Part shown: in pieces, positions 25,045 through 34,369 of the stretch | How the letters are laid out: every line of letters starts with the position of its first letter | Position numbering within the stretch: position 1 is the stretch's first letter | Position numbers and translations under genes: made by a program | Notes under the pieces: model-generated | Databases searched by the model: none | Told to the model about the DNA's origin: nothing | The model's input: the letters and a program-made list of their open reading frames with translations, nothing else | Source: Ralstonia sp. UNC404CL21Col | GTDB lineage: Bacteria; Pseudomonadota; Gammaproteobacteria; Burkholderiales; Burkholderiaceae | DNA length: 64,000 nucleotides | Assembly (NCBI RefSeq): GCF_000620465.1 | Contig: NZ_JIBE01000004.1 | Location: forward strand, 186,001 to 250,000 | Direction: 5' to 3'

Positions 25045-27384
25045 ATGAAGCACCAGAAGATCGAGTTTTACCGTCACCCGGCCGGTGGCTGGGGCGCGCT
25101 TAAAAGCGTTGCGCATCAATTGCTGTCGCAAGGCATCGCGGCCAAGGGCGCCAAGACGATGCTGTCGGCCAACCAGCCTGACGGCTTCGACTGCCCGGGC
25201 TGTGCATGGCCTGACCGCGACCACGCGTCCACCTTCGAGTTCTGCGAAAACGGCGTCAAAGCCGTGGCCGCAGAAGCGACGTCCCGCCGCACCACGCCGG
25301 AGTTCTTCGCCCAGCACACCGTGCGCGAACTGGCCGAGTGGTCCGACTACGCGCTGGAAGACCAGGGGCGCTTGACGCATCCGATGGTCTACAACGCGGC
25401 TAGCGACAAGTACGTCCCAATCGAATGGGACGCCGCCTTCGCGCTCATCGCGCAGCACCTGCGCGCGCTGCCCGATCCGAACCAGGCGATCTTCTACACC
25501 TCCGGCCGCACCAGCAATGAGGCGGCCTTCCTCTACCAGTTGTTCGTGCGCGCCTATGGCACGAACAATTTCCCCGACTGCTCCAACATGTGCCACGAGC
25601 CCTCCGGCACGGGCATGCGGAGCAGCATCGGCGTCGGCAAGGGCACCGTCACGCTCGACGATTTCACCAAGGCCGATGCGATCTTCATCTTCGGGCAGAA
25701 CCCGGGGACGAACCACCCGCGCATGCTGGGCGAATTGCGCGAGGCATCGAAGCGCGGCGCGAAGATCGTGTCATTCAACCCGCTGCGCGAGCGCGGGCTG
25801 GAGCGCTTTGCCGATCCGCAAAGCAAGATCGAGATGCTGACGCTGGGCTCCACGCGCATCAGCACTGAGTACCACCAGGTGCGCATCGGCGGCGACCTGG
25901 CGACGGTCAAGGGCATCATCAAACACGTGATCGAGCGCGATGACGTGGCCCGCAGCCGCGGTGAGCCAGCCATCATCGACCACGCCTTCATCGCCCAGCA
26001 CACCGGCGGCTACGACGCCTTTGCCGCTGACGTGCGTGCCGAATCGTGGGCAACGATCGAAGCCGAATCGGGCCTGCCGGAACACGAAATCCGCCAGGCC
26101 GGAGACACGTACATCAAGGCCGGCAGCGTCATCGCGTGCTGGGGCATGGGGATCACCCAACACAAGCATTCGGTCGCGACGATCCAGATGATCGTCAACC
26201 TGCTGCTCCTGCGCGGCAATATCGGCCGCCCCGGCGCCGGTGCGTGCCCGGTGCGCGGCCACAGCAATGTGCAGGGCGATCGCACGATGGGCATTTACGA
26301 GAAGCCCGCCCCTGCGTTCCTCGACCGTCTTGAGCACGTCTTCGGCATCCAGGTGCCGCGCGAACACGGCTACGACACCGTCGGCGCCATCGAGGCGATG
26401 CAGCAAGGCAACGCGCGCGTGTTCTTCGCCATGGGCGGCAACTTTGCAGCGGCCACGCCGGACACCGCCGCCACGTGGGCGGGCCTGCGACAGTGCGACC
26501 TGACCGTGCACGTGACCACCAAGCTCAACCGCAGCCACATCGTGCACGGCAAGGCCGCGTTGATCCTGCCGTGCCTGGGCCGCACCGAGATCGACCAACA
26601 GGCCGGCGGCACGCAAGGCGTGACCGTGGAAGATTCGATGAGCATGGTGCACATGTCCGCAGGCATCAACCCGCCAGCCTCGCCGCATCTGCTGTCGGAG
26701 CCGGCCATCGTGGCGCGGCTGGCTGAGGCGACGCTGCCCGAGAGCACCATCCCGTGGCGCTGGCTGGTCGAAGACTACGACCGCATCCGGGAACGCATTG
26801 AAGCCGTGTTCGACGACTTTGCCGGCTTCAACGAGAAGATTCGCGTGCCGGGCGGCTTCCGCCTGCGCAACACAGCATCCGAACGTGTGTGGAACACGCC
26901 CTCGGGCAAGGCGGAATTCCACGCGCATGCCGTGCCGACCGACACGCCGGTCCACCGCGCCCGCGAGCGCCATGCCGACGCCACCGTCTTCACGCTCGCC
27001 ACGGTCCGTTCGCACGACCAGTACAACACCACGATCTACGGCATGGACGACCGCTATCGCGGCGTGTTCGGCCAGCGCCGCGTGGTCTTCATCAACAAGG
27101 AAGACCTGCACACGATCCGCATGAAAGACGGCGAGTGGGTCGACATGGTGACGCTGTCCGAAGACGGCACCACGCGGCGCGCCGATGGCTTCCGCCTGGT
27201 GGCGTATGACATTCCGCGCGGCTGCCTGGCGGCGTATTACCCCGAGACGAACCCGCTGGTGCCGCTGTCTTCCGTGGCCGACCAGGCCCGCACGCCGACG
27301 TCCAAGTCGATTCCTGTGATGCTGGTTCCGAGCCAGGCCGAACGCACCGCTGACGCCACCGCGGCCAACACGGCGGAAGCCTGA
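25045..27384 (+). CDS. FdhF/YdeP-family molybdopterin oxidoreductase (formate dehydrogenase alpha-like)
   Basis: A 779-residue cytoplasmic molybdenum or tungsten bis-MGD enzyme. Near the N terminus three cysteines, C50 and C53 in CPGC and C67 in FCENG, are set like an Fe-S site, but I see no fourth Cys in the usual place. NMCHEPSG (C183) aligns with the active-site Sec/Cys segment of E. coli FdhF and is the likely metal ligand. No signal peptide is seen. No electron-transfer beta or gamma subunit gene is nearby, so its acceptor is unknown. It lies 27 bases after the OFA transporter and shares its stop/start bases with the next gene. Formate as substrate rests on context and on FdhD downstream. 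Confidence 0.85.
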   Translation: MKHQKIEFYRHPAGGWGALKSVAHQLLSQGIAAKGAKTMLSANQPDGFDCPGCAWPDRDHASTFEFCENGVKAVAAEATSRRTTPEFFAQHTVRELAEWSDYALEDQGRLTHPMVYNAASDKYVPIEWDAAFALIAQHLRALPDPNQAIFYTSGRTSNEAAFLYQLFVRAYGTNNFPDCSNMCHEPSGTGMRSSIGVGKGTVTLDDFTKADAIFIFGQNPGTNHPRMLGELREASKRGAKIVSFNPLRERGLERFADPQSKIEMLTLGSTRISTEYHQVRIGGDLATVKGIIKHVIERDDVARSRGEPAIIDHAFIAQHTGGYDAFAADVRAESWATIEAESGLPEHEIRQAGDTYIKAGSVIACWGMGITQHKHSVATIQMIVNLLLLRGNIGRPGAGACPVRGHSNVQGDRTMGIYEKPAPAFLDRLEHVFGIQVPREHGYDTVGAIEAMQQGNARVFFAMGGNFAAATPDTAATWAGLRQCDLTVHVTTKLNRSHIVHGKAALILPCLGRTEIDQQAGGTQGVTVEDSMSMVHMSAGINPPASPHLLSEPAIVARLAEATLPESTIPWRWLVEDYDRIRERIEAVFDDFAGFNEKIRVPGGFRLRNTASERVWNTPSGKAEFHAHAVPTDTPVHRARERHADATVFTLATVRSHDQYNTTIYGMDDRYRGVFGQRRVVFINKEDLHTIRMKDGEWVDMVTLSEDGTTRRADGFRLVAYDIPRGCLAAYYPETNPLVPLSSVADQARTPTSKSIPVMLVPSQAERTADATAANTAEA

Positions 27385-27629
27385 TGCCAACCGAGCCGGC
27401 GTGGTCTGCGCTGCAACTGGCGCTGCTGGCCGCATTGCGCGAAACCGAGGCCAGCAAGCCGGTGTCGCTGCCCTGGCTGACCAAGCGCGTGGGTGAGCGC
27501 GCCAGCACGGTGCTGCGCGCGCTGCATCCGCTGGCCGACGCAGGCCTGTTGCGCGTTGCCATGGACGACACGCGCTGGCTCATTGTGCTGCTCGACCCCG
27601 GCCGCGCCCTGCCCGATTTTCCTGCATGA
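27384..27629 (+). CDS. Small winged-helix-like protein of the formate dehydrogenase operon
   Basis: An 81-residue protein. Residues 10-60 read as a winged helix: a first helix, LPWLTKRVGERASTVLRALHPL as helix-turn-helix, then ADAGLLRV and a beta hairpin with WLIVLLD. It starts inside the preceding stop codon (TGATG) and its end overlaps fdhD by the ATGA tetranucleotide, so it is translationally coupled on both sides. It may be a small regulator or a chaperone-like helper for the enzyme; neither is shown. Confidence 0.72.
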   Translation: MPTEPAWSALQLALLAALRETEASKPVSLPWLTKRVGERASTVLRALHPLADAGLLRVAMDDTRWLIVLLDPGRALPDFPA

Positions 27630-28438
27630 CTGCCCTGCCCCACCCCGCCGGCTTGCCCGTCGTTTCCACCTCCGCGACGAAACGCACGCGCGCCGGCATG
27701 CAAGACGACACCGCCACCGCCGTCGCCGAAGAAGCGCCGGTGGCGCTCGTCTTCAACGGCATCACGCATGCGGTGATGATGGCGTCGCCGACGGATCTGG
27801 AAGATTTCGCGCTGGGCTTCGCGCTGTCGGAAGGCATCATCGACGGTCGCGCCGATTGGCGTGGCGCAGACGTGGAAACGCATCCGCATGGGCTTGAAGT
27901 GCATGCGGAAATCGCCTCGCATTGCTTCGTCCGGTTGAAGGAACGCCGCCGCGCGCTCGCCGGCCCGACCGGTTGCGGCCTCTGCGGCATTGAAAGCCTG
28001 CAGACCTTTGAAGACGCACCGGCGCCGCTGACGCCGCCCGCATGGCTGGCGTCTCTTGCCGACGCGCAGGTGCTGGACGCCATGCAGGCGATGACGGCAC
28101 ATCAGCCGGCCAACGCGCTTACTGGTGGTTTGCATGCGGCCGGCTGGGTGCCTGCAGACGGCAACGCACCGCTGCATGTGCTGGAAGACGTGGGCCGCCA
28201 CAACGCGCTCGACAAGCTGATCGGCCGCCTGGCACGACTCGGCATCCGCCCCGCAGACGGATTCATCGTTATGACGAGTCGTGCAAGCTACGAGCTGGCG
28301 CGCAAGTGCGTGCAGCTGCAGGTGCCGCTGCTGGCGACCATCTCCGCGCCGTCTTCGCTGGCGATCCGCCACGCCCGGGCCGGGCAGTTGGCGTTGCTGG
28401 CGTTCTGCCGTGGGGATAGCGTGACGCGGTTTGCGTAG
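27626..28438 (+). CDS. fdhD: Formate dehydrogenase accessory sulfurtransferase FdhD
   Basis: A 270-residue cytoplasmic protein that passes sulfur from IscS to the molybdenum cofactor before insertion into formate dehydrogenase. The conserved CGLCG motif (residues 116-120, in GPTGCGLCGIES) provides the sulfur-carrying Cys residues. Other family segments are DLEDFALGFALSEGII, EDVGRHNALDKLIG and VMTSRASYELARKC. It overlaps the winged-helix gene by four bases. Its presence supports the view that the molybdoenzyme upstream is an active formate dehydrogenase-type enzyme. Confidence 0.93.
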   Translation: MTALPHPAGLPVVSTSATKRTRAGMQDDTATAVAEEAPVALVFNGITHAVMMASPTDLEDFALGFALSEGIIDGRADWRGADVETHPHGLEVHAEIASHCFVRLKERRRALAGPTGCGLCGIESLQTFEDAPAPLTPPAWLASLADAQVLDAMQAMTAHQPANALTGGLHAAGWVPADGNAPLHVLEDVGRHNALDKLIGRLARLGIRPADGFIVMTSRASYELARKCVQLQVPLLATISAPSSLAIRHARAGQLALLAFCRGDSVTRFA

Positions 28439-28454
28439 CGCACCACGCGCTGGG

Positions 28455-30350
28455 CTAAATCTCCACCTTGCTCCCCAACTCAACCAGTCGGTTGGCAGGA
28501 ATCCGGAAGAAGTCCGACGGCTTGGCGCTGTTGTGCTGCATCCAGGCAAACAGCGACTCGCGCCACATCGCCATCCCAGGCAGCGGCGACGGCACCACCG
28601 TGGCGCGCGTAATGAAGAACGATGTTTCCATATCTTCAAAAACGATGCCCAGACGCTCGCCCACGCTGCGCACGATCTCGTCCACGGCGGGGGTTTCCTT
28701 GAAGCCGAAATCCACCACTGCGGTGTGGATGTCGTCGCCAATGGTTTTGATGACGAGGCGCTTGGCGGGGTCCACATACGGCACGGCCAGCGTGCGGAAG
28801 TGGATGAACAGCACGCGCTTGTGCAGCACGTGGTTGTGCTTGAGGTTGTGCAGCAACGCCAACGGTACAAACTCGATGCTTGGCGTGAGATACACGGCCG
28901 TGCCGTCCACACGATACGGTGGATGACGCAGCAGCCCTTCCATGAACGGCTCGAGCGGAATGCCACCCTCGACATTGCGCGCCTTCAGCAGCTGCGTGCC
29001 GGTATGCCACGTCACCATCAGGAAGAAGATCAGGCCACCCAGCAGCAGCGGGAACCAGCCACCCGCGGCGATCTTGAGCAGGTTGGCGGAGAAGAACGAC
29101 AGATCCACCGCCAGGAACACCGCGCCGATGCAGGCCACCAGTGACAGGCGCCATTTCCAGGCGTTGCGCATGACCACCGTCACCAGCCCGGTCGTCAGCA
29201 CCATGGTGGTCGTCACCGCAATACCGTAGGCGGCCGCCAGGTTGTCGGACTTGCCGAAAGCCAGCACCACGGCCACCACCAGCACCAGGAGCATGTAGTT
29301 GACCACCGGCACGTAGATCTGGCCGATTTCCACATCCGACGTGTAGAGAATCTTCATGCGCGGCGCATAGCCCAGATGCACCGCCTGCGCCGTCATCGAA
29401 AACGCGCCCGAGATGACAGCCTGAGACGCAATGACGGTGGCCGCCGTGGCCAGCACCACCATCGGGCCAACAGCCCAGTTCGGCATCAACAGGAAGAACG
29501 GGTTCTGCACGGCGCTCGGCTCACGCAGCAGCAAGGCGCCCTGGCCAAAGTAATTCAGCAGCAGGCACGGCATGGCAATGTAGAACCACGCATAGCGGAT
29601 GGGGCGGGCGCCGAAGTGGCCCATGTCGGCATACAGCGCCTCGGCGCCGGTCAGTGCCAGAAACACCGAGCCGAACACGATGAACGCCAGCACCGTATGC
29701 CGGAATCCGAATTCGATGGCGTACAGGGGGCTCAGGGCCACCAAGATCTGCGGCGACTTCACCACGGAGGCCAACCCGATCAGCCCCAGCAGCACGAACC
29801 AGATCACCATGATCGGCCCGAACAGGCGCCCCACCACGTGCGTGCCCTGCTTTTGGATGAGGAACAAGGCGATCAGCACAATCAGCGCCAGCGGCAAGAC
29901 CCATGTCTGCAGCGCGGGCGCCATGATTTCCATGCCTTCAATGGCGGAGAGCACGGAAATGGCCGGTGTAATGACGGCATCCCCGTAGAACATGGCGGCG
30001 CCCAGCAGGCCCAGCAGCATCAACGTGCGCGTAAACCGGGCGCTGCCGCTGCTTGCGCGCATGGCCAGCGCCGTCAGCGCGAGGATGCCGCCTTCGCCGT
30101 TGTTGTCCGCCCGCATGACGAACAACACGTATTTGACGGAGACCACCAGCGTCATCGCCCAGAACAGCATCGACAGGATGCCGAAGACGGTCTGGTCGGA
30201 AAACGGCACCCCATGCTCGGGGTTGAAGCATTCCTTCAGGGCATACAGGGGGCTGGTGCCGATGTCCCCGAAGACCACGCCGATCGCGCCCACCATGGTG
30301 GCCATCAACGCGGGATTTTTCTTGGTGTGACTGGCTGCGGCTGTCGTCAT
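28455..30350 (-). CDS. kup: Kup-family low-affinity potassium uptake protein
   Basis: A 631-residue inner-membrane K+/H+ symporter. Twelve hydrophobic segments are followed by a cytoplasmic C-terminal domain. Family signatures include [17 protein letters not shown] near residue 28, [29 protein letters not shown], and [13 protein letters not shown]. The ATG at 30350 is used; the frame continues upstream for 32 more codons without Kup similarity. It is convergent with fdhD, 16 bases away, with no clear terminator between them. Confidence 0.93.
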   Translation of the reverse strand: MTTAAASHTKKNPALMATMVGAIGVVFGDIGTSPLYALKECFNPEHGVPFSDQTVFGILSMLFWAMTLVVSVKYVLFVMRADNNGEGGILALTALAMRASSGSARFTRTLMLLGLLGAAMFYGDAVITPAISVLSAIEGMEIMAPALQTWVLPLALIVLIALFLIQKQGTHVVGRLFGPIMVIWFVLLGLIGLASVVKSPQILVALSPLYAIEFGFRHTVLAFIVFGSVFLALTGAEALYADMGHFGARPIRYAWFYIAMPCLLLNYFGQGALLLREPSAVQNPFFLLMPNWAVGPMVVLATAATVIASQAVISGAFSMTAQAVHLGYAPRMKILYTSDVEIGQIYVPVVNYMLLVLVVAVVLAFGKSDNLAAAYGIAVTTTMVLTTGLVTVVMRNAWKWRLSLVACIGAVFLAVDLSFFSANLLKIAAGGWFPLLLGGLIFFLMVTWHTGTQLLKARNVEGGIPLEPFMEGLLRHPPYRVDGTAVYLTPSIEFVPLALLHNLKHNHVLHKRVLFIHFRTLAVPYVDPAKRLVIKTIGDDIHTAVVDFGFKETPAVDEIVRSVGERLGIVFEDMETSFFITRATVVPSPLPGMAMWRESLFAWMQHNSAKPSDFFRIPANRLVELGSKVEI

Positions 30351-30700
30351 GGGTAGGCTGCGACTGGAACGACGGGGGCGCACGCAATTTTCGTGCACCT
30401 CTGCGGCACCGGTTTTGCTGCGGGCCCCGAGTGCGGCAGAAGCCACTAAAGCTTAGGTGAAAACGCCCGGTTTTGCGCGGGTGTTTGCACCGATGGCAAG
30501 ACCGCGCCAACCCTGATGCAGCCCCGAAAACAGCGGCTGCGGCCGCTCCAAACGGAAACCTTAAAAAAACAGACTTTGACGGGGCGACGCGCCAAGCATA
30601 TATTCACCAAACGATCGTTTGGCCGGTTCGGCCGGGTCTGCCTGCTGTGTTTGTATTTGGCCGGCGGCCGATCGATTTCTCAACTTCACGACTCAAAATC
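30351..30700. other. 350-base intergenic region between kup and cspA
   Basis: Apart from the cspA promoter at 30576-30604 and a roughly 90-base cspA leader, the region shows no gene. The part next to kup (30351-30450) must contain the kup ribosome site and promoter, but no strong consensus boxes are visible there. The segment 30520-30575 is an ordinary spacer. Confidence 0.5.
30576..30604 (+). promoter_or_regulatory. Near-consensus sigma-70 promoter of cspA
   Basis: TTGACG (30576-30581) and TATATT (30599-30604) are separated by exactly 17 bases, close to the vegetative consensus and striking in such GC-rich DNA. Transcription would start near 30611, leaving a leader of about 90 bases before the cspA ATG. 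Leaders of this kind often fold in a temperature-dependent way in cold-shock mRNAs. Confidence 0.8.
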
Positions 30701-30904
30701 ATGGCTACTGGTACCGTCAAGTGGTTCAACGACGCAAAGGGTTTCGGCTTCATTACCCCGGATGATGGCGGCGAAGACCTTTTCGCTCATTTCTCCGCAA
30801 TCAATGCCGCAGGCTTCAAAAGCCTGAAGGAAGGTCAGAAGGTGTCGTTCGAAGTCACGCAAGGCCCGAAGGGCAAGCAAGCTTCGAACATCGTGCCCCA
30901 GTAA
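30701..30904 (+). CDS. cspA: Cold shock protein, CspA family
   Basis: A 67-residue single cold-shock domain, an RNA chaperone that binds single-stranded nucleic acid. Both RNA-binding motifs are intact: RNP1 as KGFGFI (about residues 13-18) and RNP2 as LFAHF (about 27-31). Length equals typical CspA/CspD-type proteins. It is driven by the strong promoter at 30576-30604. A GC-rich hairpin (30944-30966) follows, then a second gene encoding only the last half of a cold-shock domain. Confidence 0.95.
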   Translation: MATGTVKWFNDAKGFGFITPDDGGEDLFAHFSAINAAGFKSLKEGQKVSFEVTQGPKGKQASNIVPQ

Positions 30905-30943
30905 CACGGAGCACGCGGGCGCGGTAGCCCGGTTTTGGCTTGC

Positions 30944-30966
30944 CGCGCGAGGTTTCCTCTCGCGCG
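30944..30966 (+). terminator. GC-rich hairpin downstream of cspA
   Basis: CGCGCGA (30944-30950) pairs with TCGCGCG (30960-30966) around a 9-base loop. There is no T-run, so it may stabilise the cspA mRNA or attenuate readthrough into the next gene rather than stop it fully. Confidence 0.4.
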
Positions 30967-31083
30967 TGTATTGGCCGGGATATTCCGCCAGGCAGGTTGT
31001 TTCAGTACGTGTTTGCCATCAAGCAGTCGGATGGCCGCCGGAAGCGGTGGCCTGGTTTGACGAACCCCTTTTGGGAGCATGCA

Positions 31084-31290
31084 ATGGCCAGCCGAATTGA
31101 AGAGAACGCCGTTCAATATGATCCGCCCGCCGGGGCAGCTGCAGAAATGCATGCTGCCCCGAGTTTTATTCGGGATTCGGAGATCCAGTTTTCGCGCTCG
31201 CAGACATTCCACGAGGGCCAGCGCGTCAGCTTCGATGTAGAAATCGGGCCCGATGGCGAACTCATCGCCGTCAACATCAAACCAATATGA
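31084..31290 (+). CDS. Small protein with a C-terminal half cold-shock domain
   Basis: A 68-residue protein. Residues 40-68 (TFHEGQRVSFDVEIGPDGEL and the following AVNIKP) align with the last three strands of the cold-shock domain in the CspA encoded just upstream. The first half, including RNP1 and RNP2, is absent; residues 1-38 are unrelated and not obviously structured. A GGGAGC site lies 6 bases before ATG 31084. The frame is clean, with codon use like its neighbours, so it looks like a maintained gene, not a decaying fragment. Without RNP motifs it should not bind RNA like CspA. Function unknown. Confidence 0.65.
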   Translation: MASRIEENAVQYDPPAGAAAEMHAAPSFIRDSEIQFSRSQTFHEGQRVSFDVEIGPDGELIAVNIKPI

Positions 31291-31323
31291 CACGCCGGTT
31301 TCAACTCGGCATGTTCAAACGAT

Positions 31324-31346
31324 AAAGGGAGGCATTGCCTCCCTTT
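31324..31346. terminator. Bidirectional terminator between the half cold-shock gene and mmsA
   Basis: A perfect 10-bp stem (31324-31333 with 31337-31346) ending in AAA/TTT lies between convergent genes. The T-run is short on either side but the stem is strong. Confidence 0.78.
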
Positions 31347-31366
31347 CTCATGAGCGATACGTCGGC

Positions 31367-32890
31367 TTACTTGGCTGTCGGCATCACGAATTCAGCGCCC
31401 TTGGCGATCGAATCCGGCCAGCGTTGCATCACGCTCTTGTAGCGCGTGTAAAAACGCACACCTTCTTCGCCATAGGCGTGGTGGTCTCCGAACAGCGAGC
31501 GCTTCCAGCCGCCAAAGCTGTGCCACGCCATCGGCACCGGAATCGGCACGTTGATGCCGACCATGCCCACCTGGATCTGCCGCGCAAATGCACGCGCCAC
31601 GCCGCCATCGCTCGTGTAGCACGACACGCCGTTGCCGAACTCGTGGGCGTTGATCAGCTTCACCGCCTCGGCCAGATCGTGCACGCGCACCACCGAGAGC
31701 ACCGGACCGAAGATCTCTTCCTTGTAGATCGTCATCTCGGGCTTGACGTGGTCGAACAGCGTGCCGCCCGTGAAGAAGCCCTCGGCGTGGCCGTCCACCG
31801 TGTGGCCGCGGCCGTCCACCACCAGCTCGGCGCCCTCTTCCACGCCCTTGGCGATGTAGCCTTCCACCTTGGCCTTGTGTGCAGCCGTCACGAGCGGACC
31901 CATTTCGCTGTCGGCCTGCATGCCGTTGCCAATCTTGAGTGCGCGGGCGCGTTCGGCGAGGCGCGGGACCAGCTTGTCGGCCACGTCGCCCACCGCCACG
32001 GCCACGGAAATCGCCATGCAGCGCTCGCCGGCAGAACCGTAGCCGGCGCCGATCAGCGCATCGACCGCCTGGTCGAGATCCGCATCCGGCATGACGACGA
32101 GGTGATTCTTTGCACCGCCCAAGGCTTGCACGCGCTTGCCGCGTTTGGTGCCCTCGGCGTAGATGTATTCGGCGATGGGCGTGCTGCCGACGAACGAGAC
32201 GGCCTGCACATCCGGATGCTCGAGCAGCGCATCGACGGCGTCCTTGCCGCCCTGCACGACGTTGAACACGCCGTCGGGCAAGCCCGCCTGCTTGAGCAGG
32301 TCGGCAATCATGAGGCTGGGGGTCGGGTCACGCTCGCTCGGCTTGAGGATGAACGTGTTGCCGCACGCCAGCGCCACGGGCGCCATCCACATCGGCACCA
32401 TGAACGGGAAGTTGAACGGCGTGATGCCGGCCACGACGCCCAGCGGCTGGCGCAGGTTCCAGTTGTCGATGCCGCCGCCGATGTTGTCGGTGAATTCGGT
32501 CTTGAGCAGGTTCGGAATGCCGCAGGCAAATTCCACCACTTCAATGCCGCGCGTGACTTCGCCCTTGGCGTCGGAGAACACCTTGCCGTGCTCGCGCGTG
32601 ATGGCGGCCGCCAGGGCATCCTGGTTTTGATCGAGCAGTTCCTTGAACTTGAACAGCACGCGCGAACGCTTGAGCGGCGAGGTCTCGGCCCAGTCGGCGG
32701 CGGCGGCGTGGGCAGCGGCCACGGCGGCGCCCACTTCGGATTTGCCGCCCAGCAGCACTTGCGCGCTCACGGCGCCCGTGGCCGGGTTGAACACATCGGC
32801 GGTGCGTGTGCCGCTGCCGGCATGGCGTTGGCCGCCGATGTAATGGCTGACGACGGATTCCGTCACGGCAGGATCAATCGGTCGGTTCAT
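31367..32890 (-). CDS. mmsA: CoA-acylating methylmalonate-semialdehyde dehydrogenase
   Basis: A 507-residue aldehyde dehydrogenase that oxidises malonate or methylmalonate semialdehyde to acetyl- or propionyl-CoA. Catalytic Cys291 sits in GERCMAIS. The usual ALDH general-base region reads ALGGAKNH instead of LELGGK, the mark of the CoA-dependent MMSDH group. [13 protein letters not shown] and KPSERDPT are also typical. It begins 1 base after the omega-aminotransferase gene stop, so both are one operon: amine to semialdehyde to acyl-CoA. Probable roles are beta-alanine or valine degradation. Confidence 0.93.
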   Translation of the reverse strand: MNRPIDPAVTESVVSHYIGGQRHAGSGTRTADVFNPATGAVSAQVLLGGKSEVGAAVAAAHAAAADWAETSPLKRSRVLFKFKELLDQNQDALAAAITREHGKVFSDAKGEVTRGIEVVEFACGIPNLLKTEFTDNIGGGIDNWNLRQPLGVVAGITPFNFPFMVPMWMAPVALACGNTFILKPSERDPTPSLMIADLLKQAGLPDGVFNVVQGGKDAVDALLEHPDVQAVSFVGSTPIAEYIYAEGTKRGKRVQALGGAKNHLVVMPDADLDQAVDALIGAGYGSAGERCMAISVAVAVGDVADKLVPRLAERARALKIGNGMQADSEMGPLVTAAHKAKVEGYIAKGVEEGAELVVDGRGHTVDGHAEGFFTGGTLFDHVKPEMTIYKEEIFGPVLSVVRVHDLAEAVKLINAHEFGNGVSCYTSDGGVARAFARQIQVGMVGINVPIPVPMAWHSFGGWKRSLFGDHHAYGEEGVRFYTRYKSVMQRWPDSIAKGAEFVMPTAK

Positions 32891-32891
32891 T

Positions 32892-34229
32892 TCAGGCTAC
32901 CTCTTGCAGAACGGTACGAACGGTGTCGAAGATGCGCGCGATCTGCGCCTCTTCGATGATGAGCGGCGGCGAGAACGCCAGGATGTCGCCGGTGTAGCGC
33001 ACCAGCACCCCGCGCTCCAGGCATTTCAGGAAGACTTCGTAAGCGCGCGCGCCCACGGCGCCGGGGCGGGATTCCAGTTCGATGCCGGCCACGAGGCCCA
33101 GGTTGCGGATGTCCTTCACGTGCGGCGCGCCCTTGACCGAATGCGCTGCCGCTTCAAACACTGGCGACAGCGAACGCGCACGCTCGAACAGCCCTTCGCT
33201 TCGATACAGATCCAGTGCAGCCACCGCCGCGGCCGCAGCCAGCGGGTGCGCCGAATACGTGTAGCCGTGGAACAGCTCGATCGCGCCCGGCGCACCGGCG
33301 TCGACAACGGTGTCGTGCACCGACTGGCGCACGGCCACGGCGCCCATCGGCACGGCAGCATTGTTGATGCCCTTGGCCATCGTCAGCAGGTCGGGCGTCA
33401 CGCCAAAAAACTCCGCCGCCGTTGCCGCGCCCAGCCGGCCAAAACCGGTAATGACCTCATCGAAAATCAGCAGGATGCCGTGCTTGTCGCACAGCGCGCG
33501 CAGGCGCTGCAGATAACCCTTGGGCGGCACCAGCACACCCGTGGAGCCTGCCAGCGGCTCGACGATGACGGCGGCGACGGTCGATGCGTCGTGCAGCGTG
33601 ACGATGCGCTCCAGCTCGTCGGCCAGATGTTCGCCCCATGCCGGCTGGCCCTTGGAGAACGCGTTGTGCTCCGGCGCGTGCGTATGCGGCAGGTGGTCAA
33701 CGCCGGGAATCAGGTTGGCCGAGAACGCCTTGCGATTCGGCGAGATACCGCCCACCGAGATGCCGCCAAAGCCGACGCCGTGATAGCCGCGCTCGCGGCC
33801 GATCAGGCGCGTGCGCTGCCCTTCGCCGCGTGCGCGGTGGTAGGCCAGTGCAATCTTGAGCGCCGTATCCACCGCTTCGGAACCGGAGTTGGTGAAAAAG
33901 ATGCGGTTCAGCCCTGCCGGCATGATCTCGGCGACCTTTTCGGCCGCACGGAACGCCAGCGGGTGGCCCATCTGGAAGGTGGGCGCATAGTCCAGCGTGC
34001 TCGCCTGCGCGGTGATGGCCTCGACGATCTCCTTGCGGCTGTGCCCGGCGTTCACGCACCACAGACCCGCCGTGCCGTCGAGCACTTCACGGCCGTCGGC
34101 GTCGCGGTAATACATGCCCTGGGCCGACGTCAGCAGGCGCGGCGCAGCCTTGTACTGACGGTTGGCCGTGAACGGCATCCAGAAGTAGGACAGATCGGTG
34201 GTTTCCAGCGGGTGCGGTGCGGGTTTCAT
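32892..34229 (-). CDS. Omega-amino acid:pyruvate aminotransferase (beta-alanine type)
   Basis: A 445-residue class III PLP transaminase. Asp257 in [11 protein letters not shown] holds the PLP nitrogen and Lys286 in TMAKGINN is the Schiff-base residue. [13 protein letters not shown] near the N terminus and [15 protein letters not shown] in the middle match beta-alanine:pyruvate transaminases. The product, malonate semialdehyde if beta-alanine is used, is the substrate of the next gene, mmsA. Transcription is divergent from a MocR-type regulator, which probably controls it. Other omega-amines could also be substrates. Confidence 0.9.
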   Translation of the reverse strand: MKPAPHPLETTDLSYFWMPFTANRQYKAAPRLLTSAQGMYYRDADGREVLDGTAGLWCVNAGHSRKEIVEAITAQASTLDYAPTFQMGHPLAFRAAEKVAEIMPAGLNRIFFTNSGSEAVDTALKIALAYHRARGEGQRTRLIGRERGYHGVGFGGISVGGISPNRKAFSANLIPGVDHLPHTHAPEHNAFSKGQPAWGEHLADELERIVTLHDASTVAAVIVEPLAGSTGVLVPPKGYLQRLRALCDKHGILLIFDEVITGFGRLGAATAAEFFGVTPDLLTMAKGINNAAVPMGAVAVRQSVHDTVVDAGAPGAIELFHGYTYSAHPLAAAAAVAALDLYRSEGLFERARSLSPVFEAAAHSVKGAPHVKDIRNLGLVAGIELESRPGAVGARAYEVFLKCLERGVLVRYTGDILAFSPPLIIEEAQIARIFDTVRTVLQEVA

Positions 34230-34286
34230 CGGTCACTCCGAAAAAACAGCGGAAAGGGAACAGGCTGGCGGGCCAGCAGTTGGAGC

Positions 34287-34351
34287 AAACTGTACAGAGT
34301 CGAACGCGACACGGACATGCACAGATGGCAGTTCTATAAGAAACTGTATAG
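34287..34351. promoter_or_regulatory. Direct repeats AAACTGTAyAG, candidate MocR operator
   Basis: AAACTGTACAG (34287-34297) and AAACTGTATAG (34341-34351) differ at one base and start 54 bases apart, about five helical turns. An inverted CAGTT half site lies at 34329-34333. MocR-type regulators typically bind direct repeats in divergent promoters of this layout. The second copy also overlaps a possible -10 of the regulator gene. Confidence 0.65.
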
Positions 34352-34369
34352 GCGCCCACCACCGCTCCC

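Noticed and set aside
25771-28975. Long minus-strand frames opposite the formate dehydrogenase and fdhD genes
   Set aside because: No motif is visible, and the plus-strand genes have intact cofactor motifs and coupled starts.
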